This document shows positions 20,024 to 28,478 of a DNA stretch of 64,000 nucleotides, one piece after another. The translations under genes were made by a program, and so were the position numbers. The DNA is taken from contig NC_017542.1 of NCBI RefSeq assembly GCF_000237325.1, forward strand, positions 549,001 to 613,000, in the 5' to 3' direction. Under the pieces are notes generated by a model. The model did no database searches, was not told the origin of the DNA, and was given only the letters and a program-made list of their open reading frames with translations. The number at the start of each line of letters is the position of its first letter. Positions within the stretch are counted from its first letter, which is position 1. This DNA comes from Paenibacillus polymyxa M1 (GTDB lineage Bacteria; Bacillota; Bacilli; Paenibacillales; Paenibacillaceae).

Positions 20024-20062
20024 AAAAGCTCCTTGCCCTAAATGAGGGCAAGGAGCTTTTTT
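20024..20062 (+). terminator. Rho-independent terminator
   Basis: AAAGCTCCTTGCCCT pairs with AGGGCAAGGAGCTTT around a 5-nt loop, then TTTT. Also usable for the convergent ldh gene. Confidence 0.88.
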
Positions 20063-20108
20063 ACTGTACCCAGGTTCGTGTTCTGAATAAGGTACTGGCT
20101 CTATGGGG

Positions 20109-21065
20109 TTACACTAAGTCTGAAATGGCGCGAATATTTTCGCTGATCAGGCGGCAAGAGGCGTCGAACTTGGCTTGTTCTTCTGGATTTAGCTCAAGTT
20201 CGATAATCTCCTGAATTCCTCTACTGCCGATGATTGCCGGAACGCCCGTGCAGACATCAGTGTGTCCGTACTCGTCGTCCAATACGGCAGAGATCGCTAT
20301 AATTTTACCATCGTCATTCAAAATGGAACGGGTAATGTACGCCAGCGCATTGGCAATACCAAAATAAGTGGCACCTTTGCGGGTGAAAATCTCCCAACCG
20401 GCATCCCTTGTTTTACGGGCGATGTCATCCAGATCAACGTGTCTGAATCGTTCCTTATGCTGACGCAAAATGTGCAAGAGCGGCTTGCCGCCAATCGTGA
20501 CGTGTGACCAGGCCACGAATTGGGATTCGCCATGCTCGCCCAAGGCATACCCCTGCACACTGCGTGGATCTATAGAAAATACCTCAGAAAGCAACGTCTT
20601 GAGTCGGGATGAGTCAATAGAGGTGCCTGTGCCGATCACCTTATTACGCGGCAGACCGGATATACTCTGCACCAGATAAGTAACAATGTCGACAGGATTA
20701 GCGGCAATAACGAAAATACCATCGAAACCGCCCTCCATAATAGCTGTCACAATCTCTCTGGTGATATGCACGGCATCGTCCAATACAGACAAGCGGTCTT
20801 GGCCGGGTTTAGGGTTGGATCCAGCTGTTATAATTACAACATCCATATCCGTGCAGTCTGCATATGTGCCTGCACGGACCTTGGTGCGTGTAGACGTAAA
20901 ATCCATACAATGGGACAGATCCAGTGCATGGGCTAAAGCTCGGTCATACGTGCGGTCAATCATCATGATTTCATCACAAATGGACTGATTGACCATTGAG
21001 TAGGCACAGCTCGAACCGACCATTCCCGCGCCGACAATCGCTACTTTCCTTGCCTTCCCCTTCAT
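20109..21065 (-). CDS. ldh: L-lactate dehydrogenase
   Basis: 318 residues. Rossmann motif [17 protein letters not shown]-binding Asp in MMIDRTY, substrate Arg region, NPVDIVTYL, and catalytic His in [10 protein letters not shown]. It reduces pyruvate to L-lactate with NADH in the cytosol, to regenerate NAD during fermentation. GAGGAGGAAAC precedes the ATG. Single-gene unit. No Rex box was recognised upstream. Confidence 0.93.
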   Translation of the reverse strand: MKGKARKVAIVGAGMVGSSCAYSMVNQSICDEIMMIDRTYDRALAHALDLSHCMDFTSTRTKVRAGTYADCTDMDVVIITAGSNPKPGQDRLSVLDDAVHITREIVTAIMEGGFDGIFVIAANPVDIVTYLVQSISGLPRNKVIGTGTSIDSSRLKTLLSEVFSIDPRSVQGYALGEHGESQFVAWSHVTIGGKPLLHILRQHKERFRHVDLDDIARKTRDAGWEIFTRKGATYFGIANALAYITRSILNDDGKIIAISAVLDDEYGHTDVCTGVPAIIGSRGIQEIIELELNPEEQAKFDASCRLISENIRAISDLV

Positions 21066-21603
21066 TTATGTTTCCTCCTCGTTCCAGCGAACGTTAATAT
21101 GCTACAAATTATGCCTGAAATCCATTTTACGTTACATAACATAACATATTGCTGATCTTTTGAAAATATCCATTTTTTTGCCCTCATTCCGATAAATTAA
21201 AAACGAAAGGTGAGTAGGGAGAGCTATTTAGGAATAATTAAAGAATAAGCGAGGATTATCAATATTCTTTTAGGGGAGGGCAGGATAGAATATATCCATT
21301 TATTTATAAATGGTTTTCGTATAAATCATAACATGGACCATATTCATGGAAGAAATGTTGCCATGATATTATTGGAAGTGTGACATTTATGTGACGCTTC
21401 ATAAAGAACCTTAAGAGTATATAGTGAAGGGGCATTCTCAGCGATGTCGCTTCTTGTATTTTTATAATGTATTCGTTTATGACAAAGGTTCTTAGTAGTC
21501 TGCATTATTAGAACATTTTTGCCAAAGGATTTCCAATACTTTCCGCGAATTCTACATATACAAGCTTATTTCTTTCCATACCATCCGGGGAGGTAATGAT
21601 TAA
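21066..21603. other. Long divergent intergenic region between ldh and the MerR-like gene
   Basis: No coding frame. It holds the palindrome CCATTTAT-TT-ATAAATGG (21296-21313), the inverted pair TCATGG..CCATGA (about 21344-21367) and a TGTGAC direct repeat near 21378. Their binding proteins are unknown. Confidence 0.5.
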
Positions 21604-22419
21604 ATGGAAGAAAGCAAGTCGACGACGGAAGCAGCAAAGCAACTGGGAATTGGGGCGAGTACCCTTCGTAAATATGCAGCGGCGCTGGAAGAACAGGGAT
21701 ACGTGTTTCAGCGTTCCGCTAATCAGTCGAGAATGTTCAGTGCTGGGGATGTTGATTGTTTGAAGGTGATGCGGAGGGCGTTGCGTGAGCAGCATATGAC
21801 GATGGAGCAATCCGTTCAGGTGGTACTTGAGCGAATAACCGCTCCCTTCCAACTGGAGGATGAAGAATTCCGCTTGCCACCTATCTCGGATGCTGAGTCA
21901 CTGACCGCAACCTGGCAAGAAATAATGGCGGCGGCTGAGAACAGAGAAGAGACAGTCGTGCAGGAGCAAGCTGCTGCTACGGTTGAGCTGACAGAGTTAG
22001 AGGATGAAATGAGCGTTCAGGAATTGTCGGAGGAACCCATGCAACCGCAGGAGCAGCTTCAGACTTTGACATCAGCCATTGAATATAGATTGGAGCAAGC
22101 ACCTGTATCCGTACAAACACAGGAGTCTGTAGAGCCGCAAGAGCTGGCGCAGATGCAGGATATGGTGCAAACCGCTTTGTCGGAAATGCGGAGCCGTTTG
22201 GAGGAACTGGAAGCAGAGCATAGCCGTTTGGTGGAGAAGAATGTTAGCTTATCTAACCAACTGGAGGATCATAAACGTTGGATGAAAGAAAGGGTCGAGG
22301 AAGAACGGGATCGGCAGTTAATCACTAATTTACGTACCTACCAGGGCCGGCAACGCAAAACGCGCAGTTCGCTGTTGTCCTGGCTCGGTCTGACACCGCG
22401 TAGCCGTAGAGAGGCATAA
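21604..22419 (+). CDS. MerR-type HTH protein with long coiled coil (RacA-like layout)
   Basis: 271 residues. An N-terminal MerR-like helix-turn-helix (TTEAAKQLGIGASTLRKYAAALEE) and wing (1-75) are followed by an acidic Glu/Gln-rich linker (100-190), then a coiled coil (about 195-250, LEELEAEHSRLVEKN) and a basic tail (RKTRSSLLSWLGLTPRSRRE). DNA-binding head, coiled coil and basic end recall RacA/DUF3967 proteins that anchor chromosomes or mark DNA in sporulation. There is no effector domain of the classical MerR kind. GGGGAGG precedes the start. Confidence 0.7.
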   Translation: MEESKSTTEAAKQLGIGASTLRKYAAALEEQGYVFQRSANQSRMFSAGDVDCLKVMRRALREQHMTMEQSVQVVLERITAPFQLEDEEFRLPPISDAESLTATWQEIMAAAENREETVVQEQAAATVELTELEDEMSVQELSEEPMQPQEQLQTLTSAIEYRLEQAPVSVQTQESVEPQELAQMQDMVQTALSEMRSRLEELEAEHSRLVEKNVSLSNQLEDHKRWMKERVEEERDRQLITNLRTYQGRQRKTRSSLLSWLGLTPRSRREA

Positions 22420-22439
22420 CGAACATTATCTTGTCTAAT

Positions 22440-22475
22440 AAGACCATCAGACCTAATCGGTTCTGATGGTCTTTT
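22440..22475 (+). terminator. Rho-independent terminator
   Basis: AAGACCATCAGA..TCTGATGGTCTT stem followed by TT. Separates the MerR-like gene from the kinase gene. Confidence 0.8.
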
Positions 22476-22564
22476 GGCGTGGATGATATAATAACGGAAT
22501 ACAAGAATACGAGGACAAGTCGCATAGGAAACGTGGTGCGGCATGTATAAGAAAGGATCTAAGT

Positions 22565-23392
22565 ATGTTTGCTTGGTTGCGGAATATTTATGAATCATGG
22601 ATGGATTATCCCAAACAGCCTGGTGATTTGCTCAGCGGACGTTATTGTGTTCGTTCGCTTTTAGGCATGGGTAGCTATGGTTTAACCTACCTCTGTCTGG
22701 ATCGGCACAGCGGGCAGGAGGTGGCGGTCAAACTGCCCAGACCGAGCAAACGAGCGCAGGCAGTTCAGCTATTGCAGCGCGAGGCTCACATTATGCGACA
22801 GATGGAGCATCCTTATATTCCAAAGCTGCTTGAGAATGACATACATTCGGACGAAATGTATATGGTCATGGAATACGTCTCCGGTATGACCTTGGAGGAG
22901 CTTATCTTTGAACAGGAGCGTTCCTTTACGGAACAGGAATGTATCGTCTACATTTTAGAGTTAATGGAGCGAGTTTTGCATGTGCATGAACGGGGATATA
23001 TCCATCGTGATATCCGCATCCCTAACGTAATTCACCGCGAAGGGATGCCGTACCTAATCGACTTTGGGCTTGCTCTGGCCGTGGGAGAACGACAGGAGGA
23101 TGTATTCACCGAAGCCATGCTGGAAAAGCGCGCACCTGAGCGACAAGATGTCGCTTTTTACAGCGATTTGTACGATATCGGGCATTTCATGCTCTTTATG
23201 CTGTATAGCAGTTATGAGCCTCAGCCGGATCAACCGCCTGGAAGCTGGCAGGAAGAATTAGTATTAAGTCAACCAGTGCGTCATATATTGGAGCGGCTTT
23301 TTCAAATTCGCCCACGTTATGAAAACAGTCGACAGTTTATGCAGGAGCTGGAGGAGGCATTGTTGCTGCTAGAGGTTAATCCAGAATGGTAG
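22565..23392 (+). CDS. Serine/threonine protein kinase, YbdM-like
   Basis: 275 residues, cytosolic, kinase domain only. Gly loop GMGSYGLTYL, ATP lysine in VAVKLPRP, catalytic loop HRDIRIPNVI and metal Asp in LIDFGLA. In the catalytic loop Arg replaces the usual Lys (HRDxK), which is rare but present in some bacterial kinases. There are no PASTA or membrane segments. GAAAGGA precedes the ATG. It sits between a RacA-like gene and sporulation-type small genes; a developmental role is inference. Confidence 0.85.
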   Translation: MFAWLRNIYESWMDYPKQPGDLLSGRYCVRSLLGMGSYGLTYLCLDRHSGQEVAVKLPRPSKRAQAVQLLQREAHIMRQMEHPYIPKLLENDIHSDEMYMVMEYVSGMTLEELIFEQERSFTEQECIVYILELMERVLHVHERGYIHRDIRIPNVIHREGMPYLIDFGLALAVGERQEDVFTEAMLEKRAPERQDVAFYSDLYDIGHFMLFMLYSSYEPQPDQPPGSWQEELVLSQPVRHILERLFQIRPRYENSRQFMQELEEALLLLEVNPEW

Positions 23393-23499
23393 CTGAAAAT
23401 AAACAGGCATTCGCCGCAAAAATGGGGGAATGCCCCCCTTACGCATTAGGCCAGGTCTACATACAATGATCCTGTAAATGAGCGAAGGGAGTGTTGTAA

Positions 23500-23619
23500 A
23501 TGAGTCATATGTGCGGAGTAGGCGGTATGGGTTGCGGTGTAGGTGCCTGGACCTCTGTAGGGGCGATTCTGGTACTGTTTATTTTGCTGGTGATTATCTC
23601 TAAAACTCTGTTTCTGTAA
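23500..23619 (+). CDS. YjcZ-type small sporulation-like membrane peptide
   Basis: 39 residues: a Gly-rich head (MSHMCGVGGMGCGVG) and one C-terminal membrane helix (GAILVLFILLVIISKTLFL). This is the plan of the YjcZ/YhdX family of short sporulation proteins, which normally begin with Gly/Tyr-rich stretches. GAAGGGA lies 9 nt before the ATG. Two Cys residues in the head are unusual for the family. A terminator hairpin follows at 23697. Confidence 0.75.
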   Translation: MSHMCGVGGMGCGVGAWTSVGAILVLFILLVIISKTLFL

Positions 23620-23696
23620 TTTATGTAATTTCGGTTATAGACAATTTCCTGTAAAGTGCACTGATGTTGCTCTGCAAAACGAAGGGCGCACAACAA

Positions 23697-23735
23697 TAAA
23701 GCGAAGGCCCTTGATGAGAAGGGGCTTCGCTTTAT
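23697..23735. terminator. Bidirectional terminator
   Basis: ATAAAGCGAAGGCCC pairs with GGGGCTTCGCTTTAT, with T-rich flanks on both strands. It serves the YjcZ-like gene and the convergent small gene at 23803. Confidence 0.85.
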
Positions 23736-23802
23736 AAGTTTAAGGAGCCTGTGGTTTGCTTCTGTGTTACGTTGTACTCCGCCCCTGCTTCGTGTGGTTT
23801 GG

Positions 23803-23982
23803 CTAGGAACTGGAGTAATGACGGCGTTTATCCTTGTAATATCGGTGACCGTTATGGCTGTTCTTGTATCCGTCTGATGAAGAATGGCGTTTACGGTCGT
23901 AATAACGATCTGAGCTGCTGTATCGCCGCTTATGGGAATGAGAGGTGGAATGTAGCAGGCGGTGCAGTAAGTTTTTGAGCAT
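23803..23982 (-). CDS. Small His/Arg/Tyr/Ser-rich protein, unknown function
   Basis: 59 residues, starting MLKNLLHRLLHSTSHSHKRR, then Tyr/Asp/Arg/Lys repeats and ending RRHYSSS. The ATG lies 7 nt after a perfect AAGGAGGA, and a strong terminator follows the stop. A longer overlapping frame on the same strand lacks such a start. The composition (about 8 His, many Arg, Tyr and Ser) recalls small spore-coat proteins, but no family is recognised. Next to a YjcZ-like gene. Confidence 0.65.
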   Translation of the reverse strand: MLKNLLHRLLHSTSHSHKRRYSSSDRYYDRKRHSSSDGYKNSHNGHRYYKDKRRHYSSS

Positions 23983-24073
23983 CGTCTAATCCTCCTTCTT
24001 ATCCTATCCAACTGACATAGACAGGTCTTATAAAACGATAATACGCAACAGTGTTAGAACAGGTTCCACTAAT

Positions 24074-25621
24074 TTAAAATTGTAGGGACTTGGCCTGAAA
24101 TTCTGCAATATCCTTGAACTCTTCTTCAAATTTACGGGAAATGCGAATATAGATCGGCAGTAAATCGCGATAGATATCTACATGCTCTGCCGCAGGTTTA
24201 TGCTGATGAGTGGTGCCGATCATACCGGATACTGCATCTAGCGAATCAATTCGCCCTAACGCGTACAAGCCTAGAATAGCTGCACCTAGACATGAGCTTT
24301 CCAGACTTTCGGGAATAATGACTTCCTGGTCGAAAATATCCGCCATGAGCTGTCTCCATAGCTCCGAGCGTGCAAATCCACCCGTGGCATGAATGACTGA
24401 CGGTCTGTCGATGACTTCTTCCATAGCGAGCATGACTGTATACAGATTGAACAGTACGCCCTCCAGTGCGGCGCGAATCATGTGCTCTTTTTTGTGCCGC
24501 AGGGACAAGCCGAAGAAGGAGCCGCGCGCATTTGGGTCCCACAGAGGAGCGCGTTCGCCGGATAGATACGGAAGGAAAAGCAGACCGTCCGAGCCGGGAC
24601 GCACCTGTTCCGCGATTTGGGTCAGTACATGATACGGATCAATTCCCAAGCGTTTGGCAGTTTCCACCTCAGAGGCTGCAAATTCATCCCGTATCCAGCG
24701 GAAAACGATACCGCCGTTGTTCACCGGGCCGCCGATGACCCACAGCTTTTCGGTCAAGGCGTAACAGAAAAAGCGCCCTTTGGCATCGGTGAGAGGCTTA
24801 TCAACTACAGTACGGATGGCTCCGCTGGTGCCGATGGTAACAGCGACAACTCCAGGTTTGATTGCATTCACACCGAGGTTGGATAAGACACCGTCACTGG
24901 CTCCGATCACAAAAGGAGTCGTCTCCAGCAGGCCCATGTCATGTGCATAGGCTGCGTCAAGCCCTTTTAGCACATGAGTTGTCGGCACCAGTTCGGACAG
25001 TTGCTCCTTCGTCACACCTGCAATAGTGAGCGCTTCCTCGTCCCAATCCAACTGCTTCAAATTCATGAGTCCGGTAGCGGAGGCGATCGAGTGATCCACG
25101 ACATATTGGTGGAATAACCGGGCAAAGACATATTCTTTTATAGAAATAAATTTGTACGTCTGGGCCGCAACATCCGGTAAATCTCGTGTAATCCACATCA
25201 GTTTCGTCAGCGGTGACATGGGGTGAATGGGCGTTCCAGTGCGTAAGTAAATATCGTGTCCATTGTATTTATGTTTGAGCGCTTCAGCCCATTTGGCACT
25301 ACGGTTATCTGCCCAAGTGATGGAGGCGGTCAGTGGTTTACCGTTCTTGTCTACCGCCAGTACGCTGTGCATAGCCGAACTAAAGGAGACGAACAGCACA
25401 TGTTCGGCGGGTACTCCGCTTTGTGTCATGACCTCTTGCACCGTCGCTACGACAGCTTTGAAAATATCTTCAGGGTCCTGTTCTGCCGCATCTGGCTCAG
25501 GTGTATGGAGTGGATAGCCCACATGATGCTGCGCGGCAATATTGCCGTTTTCTTCGAAAAGCACTGCCTTGGTACTGGTTGTGCCAATATCGACGCCGAT
25601 CATATATCGGGTTTCAGTCAT
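24074..25621 (-). CDS. gntK: Gluconokinase, FGGY family
   Basis: 515 residues, against about 513 in B. subtilis GntK. N-terminal ATPase fold IGVDIGTTSTKAVLF, substrate region ITWADNRSAKWAE, second lobe VTIGTSGAIRTV and FGGY signature-like GLLFLPYLSGERAPLWD. Phosphorylates gluconate to 6-phosphogluconate for the pentose phosphate pathway. Start 25621 lies 7 nt after GAAGGGGAG; the more upstream GTG overlaps that site. A GntR operator lies 146 bp upstream. No permease or 6-phosphogluconate dehydrogenase gene follows. Confidence 0.88.
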   Translation of the reverse strand: MTETRYMIGVDIGTTSTKAVLFEENGNIAAQHHVGYPLHTPEPDAAEQDPEDIFKAVVATVQEVMTQSGVPAEHVLFVSFSSAMHSVLAVDKNGKPLTASITWADNRSAKWAEALKHKYNGHDIYLRTGTPIHPMSPLTKLMWITRDLPDVAAQTYKFISIKEYVFARLFHQYVVDHSIASATGLMNLKQLDWDEEALTIAGVTKEQLSELVPTTHVLKGLDAAYAHDMGLLETTPFVIGASDGVLSNLGVNAIKPGVVAVTIGTSGAIRTVVDKPLTDAKGRFFCYALTEKLWVIGGPVNNGGIVFRWIRDEFAASEVETAKRLGIDPYHVLTQIAEQVRPGSDGLLFLPYLSGERAPLWDPNARGSFFGLSLRHKKEHMIRAALEGVLFNLYTVMLAMEEVIDRPSVIHATGGFARSELWRQLMADIFDQEVIIPESLESSCLGAAILGLYALGRIDSLDAVSGMIGTTHQHKPAAEHVDIYRDLLPIYIRISRKFEEEFKDIAEFQAKSLQF

Positions 25622-25661
25622 ATTCATTCTCCCCTTCACTTACCTTATTAGCTCATTATCG

Positions 25662-25735
25662 TTAAATTAACACATTCAGCAGCATAATCAAACCGAAAGC
25701 GACCAGGGAGAGAATGGTTCCATAACATTTAAAAG
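25662..25735 (-). pseudogene. Possible relic of a gluconate permease (gntP) C-terminus
   Basis: Just upstream of gntK the minus strand reads TILSLVAFGLIMLLNVLI and stop, a hydrophobic tail like the ends of GntP-family permeases, which usually read VMETILS.. before the last helix; here VME lies one frame away (GTTATGGAA). This suggests a deleted permease gene between gntR and gntK. It is a short stretch, so the call is tentative. Confidence 0.35.
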
Positions 25736-25766
25736 AATGAAGGCAACAATATGTATAGATAATTGT

Positions 25767-25784
25767 ATACTTGTCGACAATTGA
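25767..25784. promoter_or_regulatory. GntR-type operator upstream of gntK
   Basis: ATACTTGTCGACAATTGA resembles the B. subtilis gnt operator ATACTTGTATACAAGTAT and lies in the imperfect palindrome AATTGT..ACAATT (25761-25782). It is the second such site at this locus. Confidence 0.6.
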
Positions 25785-25860
25785 GTCTGGAAAAAGAGCC
25801 GCGTCAGCTGGAGCACGCATAAAGACGCGGTACATTGGCTCTTTGCTAAGCAAGTTGCAA

Positions 25861-26556
25861 CTAGGATAATGTCTTTCTATAGGAGGACAAAACGCTATCG
25901 TTAACCGCGTTGCGGGTGTCTCGATAATGTTCATCGATAAGTCGTGACAACTCCTGGGCATTCGCTTGGTTTAAAGCATTTGCAAAGGTGCGGTGCTTGC
26001 GAATTGTGACTTGAGATTCTTCGATGTTAGACGCAAATCGTTGTTCTGTCGCAGCCAGCATAACTGTCAGGATCAACTGTCTCATACCATTCCAGGTATG
26101 GAGAATACGGGTATGGCCTGCTTCCAGAACCAGAGCTTCATGAAAATTAAAATCCTGAAGAGAAAATTCAGCGATATCCCTGTGCTTGAGAGCGACTTCC
26201 ATTTTGTCGATCATCTGATTTAAAGTGGTTACCAATATGGTATTATCCCTATGTACATACCTTTGAACAACAAAATGCTCGATCAGCATTCGTACGTCGA
26301 ATAGCTCCTCCATATCACCGGGTGTCATGCCGATCACAACCGCCCCCATGCGCTCCAAACGGATAAGTCCTTCGCCTGAGAGCACTTTCATGGCTTCACG
26401 CACAGGAGAACGACTGGTACCAAAATCGGTAGCAATCTGATTCTCAGATAGAACAGTGCCGGGTGTCTGCATACCGCGTATAATCTGAAGTCGGAGTTCA
26501 CAAGCAATCCTCTCTCCAAGCGATGCGCCCTGTAACCAGGTTGTTGGATATTTCAT
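25861..26556 (-). CDS. gntR: GntR-family (FadR/FCD type) repressor of gluconate use
   Basis: 231 residues. N-terminal winged helix (ERIACELRLQIIRGMQTPGTVLSENQIATDF in two parts, SRSPVREAMKVLSGEGLI) and C-terminal FCD effector domain (MEELFDVRMLIEH, FHEALVLEAGH). B. subtilis GntR (243 residues) is displaced from DNA by gluconate. TAGGAGTATTC precedes the ATG. It lies upstream of gntK on the same strand, with an operator at its own start site and another before gntK, so it represses itself and gntK. Confidence 0.88.
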   Translation of the reverse strand: MKYPTTWLQGASLGERIACELRLQIIRGMQTPGTVLSENQIATDFGTSRSPVREAMKVLSGEGLIRLERMGAVVIGMTPGDMEELFDVRMLIEHFVVQRYVHRDNTILVTTLNQMIDKMEVALKHRDIAEFSLQDFNFHEALVLEAGHTRILHTWNGMRQLILTVMLAATEQRFASNIEESQVTIRKHRTFANALNQANAQELSRLIDEHYRDTRNAVNDSVLSSYRKTLS

Positions 26557-26586
26557 AGAATACTCCTATCTTGCAAATAATTTTGC

Positions 26587-26604
26587 ATACTTGTATACAA
26601 ATTA
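26587..26604. promoter_or_regulatory. GntR operator at the gntR start site
   Basis: ATACTTGTATACAAATTA matches the B. subtilis gnt operator at 15 of 18 positions and lies at the inferred transcription start of gntR. Confidence 0.8.
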
Positions 26605-26610
26605 TGGAGT

Positions 26611-26639
26611 ATTATAAACCCCGTTTAAGCCCCTGTAAA
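26611..26639 (-). promoter_or_regulatory. gntR promoter
   Basis: On the minus strand TTTACA (-35), a 17-bp spacer and a perfect TATAAT (-10, plus-strand 26611-26616). The -35 lies inside the cre site and the operator begins at about +1. Confidence 0.75.
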
Positions 26640-26647
26640 CGGTATCA
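26634..26647. promoter_or_regulatory. cre site (CcpA) over the gntR -35
   Basis: TGTAAACGGTATCA fits the consensus TGWAANCGNTNWCA at every position. Lying over the -35 hexamer, it should give catabolite repression of the gnt genes. Confidence 0.75.
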
Positions 26648-26748
26648 ATTGACATCGGTTCCATTTCACTGCTTTTAGCGTTACAATAGAAGCAGAAAAA
26701 AGAAGCAGCGAAAAGTGGAACGAACACGGATAAGAAGGAGAACGTTTA

Positions 26749-27495
26749 ATGATTATCATTAAAACCAAAGAACAAATTGAAAATATGAAAAAAGCTGGCG
26801 AAATTTTGGCTGCTTGCCACCGGGAAATTGCCAAAATGATTAAGCCGGGTATTACGACACTGGAAATTGACGCCTTTGCAGAATCATTTATGAAGAAGCA
26901 CGGCGCAACGCCGGAGCAAAAGGGTTATAACGGCTACCAGTTTGCAACTTGTGGTTCACCTAATGATGTGATTTGCCACGGCTTTCCTAACAAAACACCA
27001 TTGAAGGACGGCGACATCGTGACGATCGACATGGTTGTGAACCTGAATGGCTGGTTGGCAGATTCTGCTTGGTCGTACGCGGTAGGGAATGTGTCTGAGC
27101 AGGCACAAAAGCTGTTGGACGTTACCAAAGAGTCTCTGTATAAAGGGATTGAGCAAGCTGTTGTTGGTAATCGGATTGGGGATATTTCCCATGCGATCCA
27201 AACTTACGCGGAAGCGGAAGGCTTCTCGGTCGTACGCGAATTTATTGGGCATGGCATCGGGGAAGAAATGCATGAGCAACCGCAGGTTCCACATTACGGA
27301 CCTCCGCACCGTGGACCACGCTTGAAAGAGGGCATGGTCATTACAATTGAGCCGATGCTCAACACAGGCACATACCGTAGTAAAATTGATGCGGACGGCT
27401 GGACCGCGCGTACGTTGGACGGCGGTTTGTCGGCACAATACGAGCATACGCTGGCAATTACAGCAGACGGTCCAATCATTTTGACTCAGCAATAA
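26749..27495 (+). CDS. mapB: Methionine aminopeptidase, type I
   Basis: 248 residues. Metal ligands appear in order: Asp in TIDMVVNLNG and LADSAWS, His in GHGIGEEMHEQP, Glu in ITIEPML and in QYEHTLAI. The substrate His is in VICHGFPN. It removes the initiator Met from new proteins. Length and the stand-alone position (not beside secY/infA) fit the second Map paralogue of Bacillus (YflG/MapB). AGAAGGAG precedes the ATG; a terminator follows. Confidence 0.92.
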   Translation: MIIIKTKEQIENMKKAGEILAACHREIAKMIKPGITTLEIDAFAESFMKKHGATPEQKGYNGYQFATCGSPNDVICHGFPNKTPLKDGDIVTIDMVVNLNGWLADSAWSYAVGNVSEQAQKLLDVTKESLYKGIEQAVVGNRIGDISHAIQTYAEAEGFSVVREFIGHGIGEEMHEQPQVPHYGPPHRGPRLKEGMVITIEPMLNTGTYRSKIDADGWTARTLDGGLSAQYEHTLAITADGPIILTQQ

Positions 27496-27555
27496 AAGCA
27501 GGCATCCATCAGTAACGTACAGACTAACGAATTAAATAAGTAAACATATTACAGA

Positions 27556-27585
27556 AAAGAGGCTGTTCAAAGGACAGCCTCTTTT
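27556..27585 (+). terminator. Rho-independent terminator after mapB
   Basis: AAGAGGCTGT..ACAGCCTCTT stem, 7-nt loop, then TTA. Confidence 0.82.
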
Positions 27586-28414
27586 ACCACGTGCATTCTA
27601 TAAAAGAATTCTCTGACGCGGATTAGTTCTGTAAGTGGACTGTATTTCACGGTTCTGCATGTAGTGAGAATGACCGGACTGACAACCTATGGAAGAAGGC
27701 TACTTTTCTGCTGAAAAAAAGAAGAGCCTGATGCTGATCCAGAGGTATGGGGGTGATGCTGACGGTGATGGGAAAGTATATATGTGAAATATACAAGGAT
27801 GCTATTTTTTGGGGTAAGTAATTTTAAAAAGTACCAAGCCAACATCAATCGTTAACGTTGATCCAATTATATAGGAAGCTTCGTCAGAGAGAATCAAGCG
27901 AACCTTTTGCAACTGCTGGATCGCCAGCTCGCTTCATTGGTAAGACCTTGAATTGCATGTTTTGGTGCCACGTAAGCGCCGTATGCCGGAAATGCTTTCA
28001 GACCAGCAATGGAAGAACCATTGAGAATTGACCCTCCGCCATTTTAGCATTTGTTGGATCTCGATTTTCATGCTCCAATATACACTTAAATGCATTAGTT
28101 TTATGGTATTCAAAAACAAGGTCATTATCGGACTTTAGCTAATGATGCTTGCTCTAAAGCAATTGCCTGCATGCAATAGATCCAGTTAAATACTCACGAT
28201 GTCTATAATGAAGAAAAACAAATTCAAAGGTTTAATGGATACAGTTGTAGAACTGATGTTGAAAAAAATCGGTTGGCGGTTATTAATTGGAATTTTTTAC
28301 AAGTTGTAATCAGTAAAGCTAAATGGTATATTATTTGAGCTGACAACAAAACAGCCGTTTCGAAAAAGAATAACTAGGGCGAAACAACCTTCGAAAAGAA
28401 GAAAAAAATAACCC
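27586..28414. other. Gene-poor region upstream of the rRNA operon
   Basis: Apart from the SDR relic, no coding frame with a ribosome site is seen. A+T content rises toward the rRNA promoter. 28140-28410 shows nothing recognisable. Confidence 0.5.
27802..28125 (-). pseudogene. Decayed short-chain dehydrogenase (SDR) gene
   Basis: Two pieces of an SDR can be read on the minus strand. The first has VYWSMKIEIQQMLK, then after a frameshift NGGGSILNGSSIAGLKAFPAY and GAYVAPKHAIQGLTNEAS, with the SDR Ser and an active-site Tyr replaced (YGAYVAPKH in place of YxASKH). The second, after a gap, is SDEASYIIGSTLTIDVGL with a stop at 27802, the usual SDR C-terminus. The N-terminal Rossmann part is missing and about 60 residues are lost between the pieces. 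Clearly non-functional. Confidence 0.75.
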
Positions 28415-28443
28415 TTGCATTTTTGAAATGAACATGATATGAT
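28415..28443 (+). promoter_or_regulatory. rRNA operon promoter
   Basis: TTGCAT (28415-28420), exactly 17 bp, TATGAT (28438-28443). Start expected near 28450. Confidence 0.8.
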
Positions 28444-28478
28444 CTTATAGCTGCTGAAAAATGCAGCGAAAAAGAATT

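Noticed and set aside
20686..20988. Frame opposite ldh
   Set aside because: Antisense shadow without ribosome site.
23505..24011. 168-codon minus-strand frame overlapping two small genes
   Set aside because: No good start; it spans a terminator, and the 59-codon frame at 23803-23982 has the proper ribosome site.
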